This document shows positions 24,118-33,664 of a stretch of 47,801 nucleotides of DNA, piece after piece. The stretch covers positions 1 to 47,801 of the forward strand of contig JADHYX010000152.1 in NCBI GenBank assembly GCA_027604685.1. Reading direction: 5' to 3'. The position numbers were made by a program, and so were the translations under genes. The first letter of the stretch is position 1. Each line of letters starts with the position of its first letter. A model generated the notes under the pieces. The model was not told where the DNA came from. It worked only from the letters and a program-made list of their open reading frames with translations, and ran no database searches. The stretch is from Lobulomyces angularis. Taxonomy: Eukaryota > Chytridiomycota > Chytridiomycetes > Lobulomycetales > Lobulomycetaceae.

Positions 24118-24612
24118 CTAACTTTTTACAATTTGTAATGGTCCAGTAAAACAGCCAACGGCATTTCCATTTGCATTTGTGATTGTAGCCTTGACAGTGA
24201 CTTTAATAGAAGGAGTGTTACTAGGAACAAGGAGCTTAACTCCAAATTCGTTTGGTCCAACTTTTATAGGACATGTAATGTTTGCTCTAAAACGAATTAT
24301 TAATTTCAAATTAAATTGTTAATTTTACGTTGCAGCTTGTTCACAGAGATTAAAAACTTTGTCTAAAACAGTAATGATGTTACCAACTTTCGCAACGACT
24401 TTAACTGTAGCACCTTCAACTATATCCTCAAAGTTAACATTTCCGTGAGCAGTAATTTGGACTTCTTTTCCAATAACTGGATTCAATGGATTCACAATAA
24501 GTTTTTGTAACGTGAAGTTGTCTTGTGCAGTTCCGCATGATTTAAATCCATCTGGTAATTGAGCAACTACGAAAGTGACTAGAACAACTAAAAGGAGGAG
24601 TGAAATTTTCAT
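24118..24612 (-). CDS. Secreted ML-domain (MD-2/NPC2-like) lipid-binding protein
   Basis: ML proteins are small beta-sandwich carriers of sterols or phospholipids in the secretory or vacuolar lumen. Exons 24612-24329 and 24286-24118 give 150 residues, the family's usual size. A signal peptide (MKISLLLLVVLVTFVVAQ) is followed by FKSCG, the typical first cysteine. Then come KLIVNPLNPVIGKEV and ITAHGNV, the strand pattern shared with fungal PG/PI transfer proteins, then NLCEQAA, TCPIKVG, and the C-terminal GNAVGCFTGPLQI. I count four cysteines in the mature part rather than the six typical of NPC2, so one disulfide may be absent. Ligand unknown. The start is divergent from the polymerase X homologue about 930 nt away. 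Confidence 0.85.
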
Positions 24613-25546
24613 TTTGCAGATTTGAAGATAATAATTATGTGTTCATTTAAAGTCTTTTTATATTAGTTCCCTTAAAATTAGGTAGCCTTTTGGAAAATTT
24701 TCTTTTGTAGGGTTCACTTCTATTATTGACAAATTTTCTCAAATTCTTTACCTTCTCCAAATGAAACATAAACATGTTCCCTATTACACTGATTTATTAT
24801 AGCTCACTCCAATCAGGTTAAGATGTAGTTCGGTATGAAATAAAAGAAAAAAAGACTATTTTTTACGTTATTATGAAGGTAAAATTGAAAAAATATTTAA
24901 GAAACTTTTAAATATTTTTTCTTGAAAAATTTACAAAAATTATTTTATGTTTAAGAAGTGCGAGAGCTAAATAAAAACTTTAGAAGATGAGGAAAAACCA
25001 TGTTAAACCTGAAAGTACAGAATATGGATTAATTCTGGCCATTATAAAATGAAAATAAATAAGAGCACGAAGTTCTTTTTATTAAAGTTAAGGACAGAAA
25101 AACAGTAGTATTAAGTCAATGCAATATAACTTGTATGGCACCACTATATAACCTATAGACTCCAACGTTTAATAAAATCTTTCTTAAAAAAGATTGTTGT
25201 TTTTAAAATGTGTTTAAAGTGAAAAAAGACTTAAAAGTTAACCTCCTATATCACTTTCAGAAGAAACATATAAATAATAATAAAGTAAAAAATCTGTAAC
25301 AAAATACACTTGAAGTACTAATACTCTCATAAGATGCTGTTCTGAACTTTACGGAAATTGAATAAAATTGGATTTAAATCATGTAAATTTTAGTATAAGT
25401 ATACTATACATACAGTTGTAAAGTTGGCTGGCTGAGGGAAGTTAAAACGTGCATTTTATCAAAATATTAGAGGTGTAAGTGTCTATTGGTGTAACGAAGC
25501 ATATCTTGGCAAAAGATCACTCCTTCATTTCTTTAATACAATAATC
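24613..25546. promoter_or_regulatory. Divergent intergenic region
   Basis: Lies between the start codons of the ML-domain gene (minus) and the polymerase X homologue (plus). AT-rich with no open frame of note. It should contain both promoters, but I can assign no specific element. Confidence 0.4.
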
Positions 25547-26986
25547 ATGGTAAAAAAAGTGTTTATGGTATTAGTTGTTAATTTAAATATTGAAAAGTGT
25601 ATTGAAATTTAATTAAAATTAAAGGTACCAATTAGGTTATACAGCTATTCAACAAATTCAAATAAGAATAATATACTAATAAGCCAATTCATAAAACTAA
25701 AAACAAATCAATCAGACGTTTATAAAAAAAAAGCTTATCAAAATGCCATCAACATTTTAAAGTTATTTCCATTGTCTCTTACTTCTGCAGAAGAAATTAA
25801 GAGGGTTCCAGGTTCGTTAAGATAGCTGCTTTAAATTTCCTAAAATATTGAAAAATTTAATAATAAAATTGGTAGGCATTGGAAAAAGTCTTTCATTGAG
25901 AATTAGTAATTTCCTAAAAAATGGAAGCATAGCAAAAGTTGAAGACAGTAAAGTAACTCATGCATCTGATTTGCTGAGATTAGATGGAATAGGTTATAGT
26001 AAATTAGAAAAGCTCCAAAAGCTCTACAACATTAAAAATTTCGAGGATTACAAAAATTACGAAAAAAAAGATGAGTTAAATTTTTTCTCTGAAGCACAAC
26101 TTTTGGAATTAGAAGTATTTGATGAATTAAGTTTGAATCTTACAGAAAACGAATTATTAAAATGGAAGGTATCTTTTCTATCTGGAAAAATTTTCTCCAA
26201 TTTATTGATAACCAAAATGAACGTTTACAATTGTCGGTTTTAAAATTTAACTTAAAAATTTTTAGGATTGTCTGAAGAATTTTATCGACAAATTAAATGT
26301 TAAGTTGAAATTCGAAGAACAATACCTTATTTATATTCCAAAGCCGTTCAAAAACTCGAATAGCATACTGATTAAGTTTAACAAGATTGAAGTTTGGATC
26401 TCAAAAAAATATATGCATGAAGATGATGCGAATGAAAATTTTTTTAACAAATTTAAGTCAGATTTCGAAGAAGATTTAAAGTCTAGTAAAATTTTTTACC
26501 AACTTTTAAGTGTTGATAACGGCGCTATTAAGGTTTTCTTAAATTCAGATTTCCTTCTTATTATAAATTATTTAAGTTTATTGGAAAATTAGAAGAGAAT
26601 AATAATAATCGAAAAAGATATGTGCGATTTAAGTGAGCTTTAAATACTTTATCTTCATTTTAAGTTTCTGATATAGATATATACCCTATGAACAGTTCTA
26701 TCTAAAAAAATTCAAAAATACTTGCTCTAACCAATATTACTACCACATTAAGTCTTTGTTATTAGAAAAAAACATAGTTATCGAAAAAAATGGTTTAAGA
26801 AAGAATTTTATATTTGGAAATGGAAATAAAAAAGGAAAATATTTTAAAGTACATGAGAATGGTGATGAAAAAAATGAAGTTGATCACAAGGAAGTAGAAA
26901 AAATTAAGATTTTTTCAGAGGAAGATATTTTTAATGTTTTGGGAATTAAATTTGTAGAAGAAAGTGAAAGAATGACCTCAATGTAA
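25547..26986 (+). CDS. DNA polymerase family X (Pol beta-like) homologue, catalytic residues apparently lost
   Basis: Exons 25547-25549 (ATG alone), 25625-25811, 25876-26168, 26266-26532, 26577-26632 and 26677-26986 stay in frame and give 371 residues (Pol beta: 335). The N-terminus, MVPIRLYSYSTNSNK, is basic/hydroxylated and could be a mitochondrial presequence. The 8-kDa domain has the pattern AYQNAINILKLFP...VPGIGKS (first HhH); the second HhH is LLRLDGIGYSKLEKL. The palm aligns through DNGAIKFIGKLEE, RYVRFKYIPYEQFY, NTCSN (for TGS) and the C-terminal SEEDIFNVLGIKFVEESER. Where Pol beta has lyase Lys72 there is Arg (SLRIS). Asp190/Asp192 align to Lys and Glu (FNKIEVW), and Asp256 to Arg (YVRFK). 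DNA-binding elements persist while chemistry residues do not. Exon 1 is the least certain. A scaffold or DNA-end-binding role is inference. Confidence 0.78.
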
Positions 26987-28195
26987 TTTAAAAAGAGCAT
27001 ATTATGAACATTTTTAAACAATCGGTGACAACAAATCACCAAAAGGAATAATACTTGCAAAGAAAGATTTTCTAAATTGAATGTGAATTTATTTTATAAA
27101 GTGATTTTTTTTAATATTGCATGTTAAAATTTGTTATTTTTAAAAGTTATTAATGGTGCCAACCAATGTTAAAAAATAAATTAACATAATGAATAAAATT
27201 AAATTAAAAAAGGTTACAAAGTAAGAACCTGTCATCAGCAGTTGGGAATGACAGCGAAAACTCTTGAAAACTAGCTAGGAATATTAGTTCTTCTGAATCA
27301 GAGAAGACGACCTTCACTAACAATGCTGAATCAGCTATGAACCTCGGGTTGAGAGTAGTAACACCATCCCTGATTAGTTTTTCCACTAATTCTCGTTCTA
27401 TTTTCAGCACCACAAAGAATGTTGATTTGCTATACTTTATTAAAAATCAAAAGAATTCTTGTGCAAGGGTTGAAGAGGTTGAAAAGTTTGTTATGTCACT
27501 ATGAACGCCGTTCCCTCTGAATAGAAGATTTTGAAGGGGATCAAGGTAGAGTTGAGACCCTTTGAACGATTTGCAAAGGAAATTTTTGTGCGTATAAGTT
27601 GACATTTCTCTTAATTTTTTTCTATGTTTGCAAAGCAATTAAAGTTTGGACACATCCATTGCTTTGAAAAAGTGTAACCAGTGACATAAGTGGCTTTTAA
27701 TCTGTTTAATAAACAATTCAATAAAATTTAAATATTTAAAAGAATATGTGTAGATTTATAAAATGTACAAATCTCAAAAATTGAGAAATTGGACTATCTA
27801 TATAGACTAAAAATAATTTGAGTATTATGTATTAAATTTTAAAGAGGTAAACAGAATAGATAAAATGCAACAAAAAAACTTGATACCACCTTTGTAAACA
27901 TATCTGTAAAATCTTTCCTTTGTTCACTTAATACTTAACTGCATTTCCTGACCACCCTTCAAAATTGTTGTGTTTTTCCCACTACCTGATTCATCTTTGT
28001 AATTTTGAATCAATTTAGTTCAAACTTTTGAATATTAATAAAATCATCTCATTTCTTTTAATAATTACCTTAAACTTCAGTCTTATATAATATTGAGTTT
28101 TTCAATTAAGAAGGTTTTTACAAAATTTTCTATTACTTTTTTACCTTTTTAACCCTAAAACCCAAATTTTACAATAAATTTTCAACCAAACCAAT
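26987..28195. other. Intergenic with one unrecognised coding-like island
   Basis: About 1.2 kb between the polymerase X homologue and the SR-protein gene. Most is AT-rich spacer. The exception is 27204-27640, listed separately, whose composition is less AT-rich. The last 150 nt hold the presumed promoter and 5' UTR of the SR-protein gene, with no specific element recognised. Confidence 0.4.
27204..27638 (-). pseudogene. Unrecognised coding-like remnant on the minus strand
   Basis: Two open minus-strand segments (27638-27447, 63 codons; 27413-27204, 69 codons) read like protein, for example KIERELVEKLIRDGVTTLNP and FPTADDRFLLCNL, and are clearly richer in G and C than the flanks. They lie in different frames, and I found no intron with GT/AG ends that joins them. 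I recognise no family. It may be a relic of a duplicated gene or of a mobile element. Confidence 0.25.
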
Positions 28196-29033
28196 ATGTC
28201 AAGAAGAGACCGAGGAGTACTCGAAAAAAAAACAACCCTTTTTGTTGTTGGTGTTTCTTCTCGCACTAGAGCTAGAGATCTAGCTTTTGAGTTTGAACGG
28301 TATATCAACATGAAAAGGAAGTACACATTCTAAATTTTTTCTTGTTTATTCTTTAGATACGGCAGATTAGTAAGATGTGACATCCCTGCAACAAGAAATA
28401 ATTATAACAATAAACCGTATTAAAAACAACCTTCTTTTTTAACGTAGTTTTTTTTTAAATAGTGGTTATGCTTTTGTTGAATTTGAGGATACTCGTGATG
28501 CAGAAGATGCTTATCATGAAATGCAAAATCGGAGGATAGATGGTTATAACTTAACAATCCAGGTAATTTTGAATTACTAAACTATGTGTCATATTTTTTT
28601 TAACAAATAGTGGGCGAAAACCGCACCACACAGAGGGGTTAGGAGTGACGGTAGTGAAGGTAGACCTAACTCTAATTACAGTAGTAGAAAAGATGATAGA
28701 AGAGATAGAAGTCCAAGGGAGGATAGGAGCTCTAGAGATAAAAGCATAGAAGGGAATGGCAAATTGAAAAGAGGGGATAGCCCAGTTAGAAATAGATCTT
28801 TGAGTGCTGGTAGAGAGCAATCTCCCAAACCGAAGTCAAGGTAAAAAATTGTGCTACGCAATTTTGATTATCTACATCTTTTTTGCAGAGATAGATCGAG
28901 ATCAATTGAAAGGAGAGATTCTGAAAAAAATCACGAACATGAAACATTATCAAGAAGAAGAAATTCAAGATCTGCATCTCCCACAGCATCAAGAAGTTTG
29001 AGAAGAAGTTTTAGTAGATCACGCTCTCCATAA
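28196..29033 (+). CDS. SR-type splicing factor (single RRM + RS domain)
   Basis: SR proteins bind exonic RNA and recruit the spliceosome through phosphorylated Arg/Ser tails. Exons 28196-28299, 28357-28416, 28463-28562, 28611-28840 and 28889-29033 give 212 residues. The RRM spans about residues 12-92: RNP2 is LFVVGV, followed by a helix (ARDLAFEFERYGRLVRCDIP), RNP1 GYAFVEFE, then DAEDAYHEMQNRRIDG and LTIQWAK. The rest is Arg/Ser/Asp-rich, with RDRSRSIERR, SRRRNSRSASP and a terminal SRSRSP. The arrangement is like SRSF2/Srp1-type factors, but I cannot pick an orthologue. Nuclear location is expected. The gene sits in an intron-dense genome, so such factors are expected. Confidence 0.9.
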
Positions 29034-29198
29034 AATTAAGCAGACTTGAAAAGTTCATTTTTTTTTCTTTATCGTAAAATAATGGGATAATCCTTTGCGA
29101 ACTTGATCCTTTAATTCCATACATTTTTAGGAAGTTTCGCTAATGCAGTATTAATAAAATTTAAAGAATCAATAATCGTTATTTTTGAATTTTTTCCT

Positions 29199-29636
29199 TT
29201 ATATTCTCCTGTTAATTGCATTTGTTATAATTTTGCTGCTTTTGGTAGTAGCAATAAGAATAAACCAGCTATTAACCACGTACTTTAATATTAATGAAAC
29301 ATCGAGGTCTTTCCAACTATGAGCTATAAATTGCAAATTTTATCCATATTAGGGAATAATAATAAAACGAAATTCATAGTAGTTTTCTTCAAGATCAACA
29401 GCAGACTTATTGGAACCTCTTTCCATTGGATTGAGATTCATGGTACAACCTGTTTTTTTATTGGTGGAAATAAATATTACGAAGCCGATTTTCGATGCAA
29501 AATTCAGAAAGAATTTGATTACTTCAGTAGTGATTGTATAAATTTCAAAAGTAGCTTTTTTTTTAACAGCTAAAGTATTGTGATTACTGCAAGAATTGCA
29601 ATTTAATATCACAAATGCATTTTGGAGAAATAGCAT
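29199..29636 (-). CDS. Small protein, possible proteasome assembly chaperone 3 (PSMG3/PAC3) homologue
   Basis: Exons 29636-29369 and 29323-29199, joined by a 45-nt GTTTTA...TATAG intron, give 130 residues without signal peptide or membrane helix. PSMG3 is of similar size (about 120) and helps build the proteasome alpha ring. The pattern TTEVIKFFLNFASKIGFVIF, then NKKTGCTMNLNP, resembles the PSMG3 stretch in which a phenylalanine-led strand is followed by a Lys-x-Gly turn and a second strand. After an acidic loop, VSLILKYVVNSWFILIATT fits its central helix and strand. The match is my recollection of a weak family pattern. The opposite-strand frame at 29319-29573 is the alternative reading but lacks comparable structure. 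Convergent with the SR gene; divergent from HMG-CoA reductase. Confidence 0.42.
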
Positions 29637-29974
29637 CTTCTGAAGAATTCCATTTTTATCGTTTCTTTGTTCAATAAATACTGTGTTGTAAAGTTTAGTT
29701 TGTTAGTAAACGACACGTATGAAATTTACAGTTTAAGATGCATTCATGAAATAAAAAAAAAAAAAAAAATTTTAAAGTGGATCGAATTTAATTACCTATT
29801 GCAATATTAAACAGTTTAAATTAATTTAAACACGTTTTGCCAACAGCAAGCATTTATAACTGGCATTCTTACTGTAATTTTTATTTTAGTGGTAAAATTA
29901 ATACAGACAGTTTGATAAATTTTAATTTTTGCAAAAAAAGGATTTATACTAAATCACACCAAGATTCTCACCAA

Positions 29975-32900
29975 ATGACAAAAGTGGAAGTCACTCAATG
30001 GTCTGGATTTTATAAAAAAGCTATTTTAGAAAGACAAAACCACTTAAAACTTGTATACCCTCAAATTTTTAATCAAAAAGACTCCTTTCCACTAAATGGA
30101 TTGGATCTTCAACTCGCTAATGGTATGATTGAAAATTGCATTGGAGTGATGGGCCTACCCGTAGGTTTGGCATTAAATTTTAAAATCAATGGCAAACCAA
30201 AAACAATTCCAATGGTAATTGAAGAACCAAGTGTTGTTGCAGGTGTATCTGGTAAATAAATAAATAACTGAATTTTAAAAGTTTTTTAAATTTATTCTAT
30301 ATTCAAAAGGAGCTGCCAAGACAATTTCTTCAAACGGCGTCGGTTTCATGGCCAGTACAAGCGAAAAGAATATTGTTATAGCTCAGGTACAACTGCTGGA
30401 TATTCCAGATAAAAATTTAGATCAAGTTTTTTCAGATTTGAATAAAAACAAAGAATCCATTCTCAGAATTGCGAACACTTACTGTACTTCAATGCTGAAT
30501 AGGGGTGGAGGAGTTTTGAATGTTGAATTTAAAAAGATTCAAAAAAGTGAAAACTTGTGCAACAAAAATAGATTTCCATTGAACTTGTTAAAAAAAAACT
30601 CCATTAATTTGGAAAAAATATTAAATTCAAATTTTCATGTTGTTGTGCACTTTCACATGGATGTCTGCGACGCAATGGGAGCCAATGCATGCTCAACTGG
30701 TATATTAAATTTGTTACATCTCCAAAAGTTTTTTTATTTTTGAAGTTGCTGAAGGTGTTGCTCCATTTTTAGAAGAGTTAACTGGTGGTAGGTTAGGTTT
30801 ACGTATTGTTAGTAACTTATCTACAGATAGAATCGCCAAGGTAATTTTGCTTAATGATGTTTTTTTAATTAAAAAAAAGGCAAAATTTGAAATAAATGTG
30901 AATAAACTTGATTATAAATCAATTTCAGGTCAAATTATTTCCCAAAGAATTGTTGAAGCGTATATTGGAATTAATTAAATTATGTATTTTTAAGTTTTTA
31001 ACTAATATAGGTATTTATGGGCTAAGGATGATCCATATCGTGCTACAACTCATAATAAAGGCGTAATGAATGGAATTGACGCAGTCGCACTCGCAACTGG
31101 CCAAGACTGGCGGTAAATATAAAAAGTATAGGGGCCATTAATTATTAACATTTGCAGAGCGATTGAAGCCGCTTCTCATGTTTATGCAGTAAAAAATGGA
31201 AAGTATGAACCATTGACGAATTACTGGGTGGAAGAAAATTCAGATGGTGAATTTTTTTTATGTGGGGAATTAGATTTACCCATTTGTTGTGGAACTAAAG
31301 GGGGAGTTTTATCAACTAATCCAGTTTATGCATATAATTTGGGAATGATGGGAAATCCTGATTCACAAGAACTTGCAATGGTAATTTCTCTAATCAGATT
31401 ATAAATTTGTTACTAATATTATAGGTTTTGGTTTGTGTTGGATTGGCTCAAAATTTTGCGGCATTACGAGCCTTAGTTTCTGAAGGCATTCAAAGGGGAC
31501 ACATGAGTTTACACGCTAGCAATATTGCTATAGCAGCAGGGGCACCACCACATGCCATTAATGAGTGTGTTAATTACATGGTAATATAACTTCTATCATT
31601 GCTCTAATTAAATTATAAAAGATTGAAAGTAAGCGAATAAATATTAGTACCGCTAGAGAATATGTTAAAGCCCATGCCCTTCATGAAGACTTAACTAGAT
31701 TAGGCATGAATAAAATGGACGATGCAACAAAGTCACCTTCTATGTTTTATTTTGAAGAAAAAAAAGATGATTCAGACAATAATTTACATGAAAAAATAAC
31801 ACTAAATGTAGCTTTTAAAACTTTAGGCAAGGATCCAGTAAATATTGAAATTACTTCTGAAAAAAAACACAAAAATACTGCAAATAAAGTAGATGGACAA
31901 AACATTAAAAACAATTCCCAAGTATATTTGATTGAAAAATTACTTGGGAAAAAAACTCATGATTGGATTACAAAGATTTTTGAATTTTTGGACTTAGTAA
32001 AGTTAAATGCAATTACGTTACCCACCGAAAAAGAAAGAAAAAATTATTTATTAATTAAAAAATTAAAGTTAATCTCAGTATTACTTAATATAATAACGCG
32101 AAGAATGATGGTTTTCTTTCCCACAGAAACTAGAAAGTTTGTTCGGCGTTTATTGGGGATTGATGAAAAGAATAATAATGCACATTGTAAGGATATCACT
32201 GTAGACAAGGAGGACGATCATATAATTACCGAAATAAAAAACTTTGGTTCAAAGTTCGAAAAAGATGATGAACTTTCAACATATCCAAATGCCATAGAAG
32301 TAGAAAATAAATGCAGGATACTTCCCAAGTGGAATTCCGCGTTTTTATTCGATGGGGAAATTTTAGATGATATCTTGAATTTCAAAAAAAAAAAACCTGA
32401 TTTGCATGGTGCTGAGGAGACAAAGGATGCTGATTCAAGCTCTTTGATTTTGGTAGGGTTGCCACTGTTGTTGTCAATTTGGCAAGTCTTTGAACTGCGG
32501 GTGAATCAGTGGGTTGGTGAATCAAATTTGCGAAAATCAATATTGTTAGAAAATCGCAAGGTTCTATTAAGCTTAGTTGGTAATATTGGCATTGGCAAAA
32601 GCAGAGTTGATTATTTTTCTGAGGGTGAAAAATGTTTCGACAACAAATTAAATTTAAAGAAGTTAATAAAATTAAATTCAAAACGCTTTCAAGTTACGTT
32701 GTTTCTATTAATAGATGCAATTAGTTTAGATCCTAGCTCAATCGCTATACAAAGAATTACATTTTTTAAGTATTTAGGTAATTTTTCAAACTCATCCTCC
32801 TAATTTTATCATAACAGGTAGGCATTTAGAATGGGAACAGACCCTTGCTCATGATGTAAGCCCTGAGAGATTAATTAGAGATTTGAACATTTTAAAGCAA

Positions 32901-33419
32901 GAGTACATTACAAGTGAGGAGGTAAAAATCTATGTCGAAAATAAGAAATGTGAAGATTTTGATTCGTTAAAAGTAAGCCCTAAGTTTAGCCTTGATGGCG
33001 GATTGGATAATGGAAATTGCTTTAATTCATTTTTAAGCTTTTTATTGTTTGGATTGAACTATGATTTTAAAAATTTTTTTAGAAATAATAGTATGATATT
33101 CGATTTGAATTTTGAAAAAGTGCAAATTCATGAAATCTTTAAAACAGAATTAGCATTATTTCTAAACAAAATATACAGTAATGAACAATTAAAATCAGGA
33201 ACTGAGGAAGAAGCTGGTACCAACGATGATTCCAAATTCAACATTGATTCTCAACTAAACATGGAGGAGGAAAACGAAATATTGAGCAAAAATGAAATCT
33301 TTAAGTGTTCTAAAAAACTGCTACCTCAGAATGAAATTTTTGATAACGAAAAATTTCATAACATCACCAAAATTTTCAGAAATTATTATTGCGTCGAAGA
33401 TCTATTTCAAAATTATTAA
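29975..33419 (+). CDS. Class II (bacterial-type) HMG-CoA reductase with a long C-terminal extension
   Basis: The enzyme interconverts HMG-CoA and mevalonate. Nine exons (29975-30251, 30310-30699, 30746-30840, 30880-30959, 31011-31112, 31158-31380, 31425-31580, 31622-32777, 32818-33419) give 1,026 residues. The first 430 match class [38 protein letters not shown] (catalytic Glu), [25 protein letters not shown]...[15 protein letters not shown] (catalytic Lys), ATGQDWRAIEAA (Asp), [27 protein letters not shown] (His). The class I hallmarks of fungi (membrane sterol-sensing region) are absent, so it should be soluble. A roughly 590-residue tail follows, with [49 protein letters not shown] and [20 protein letters not shown]; it is helical-looking and I do not recognise it. 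Bacterial transfer is the obvious hypothesis, but the eight introns show long residence. Confidence 0.88.
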
Positions 33420-33664
33420 TATTTGAAGTTGTCATTAGAAAATTTATTTTTATTATTTATTATTTTTTATTAAAATGTATCTATTAATGTGTTTTTAGTT
33501 ATATTTGATAATATTATTTATTTATTTGTGAATAATATTTATTGGTATTTGATGTCAATCCTAGTGTTGACAGTGAACAAAATAATGTAGTTGAATTCAT
33601 TAAAAAAATTTTTAAAATATATTAACTTCTAAAAAAATTTAAAGGATATAATTTACAAATATTT
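33420..33664. other. Short convergent 3' spacer
   Basis: AT-rich spacer between the stops of HMG-CoA reductase (+) and the phosphodiesterase (-). No gene or repeat is visible. Confidence 0.5.

Noticed and set aside
29319..29573. 84-codon plus-strand frame
   Set aside because: Overlaps the spliced minus-strand 130-residue gene, which has better splice structure and family resemblance.
29975..31720. Bacterial contamination as source of the class II reductase
   Set aside because: Same AT bias and short introns as neighbouring eukaryotic genes, and it lies between them on one contiguous sequence.
29975..33419. Stops between open segments as evidence that HMG-CoA reductase is a pseudogene
   Set aside because: All interruptions are removed by GT-AG introns that restore class II motifs in frame.
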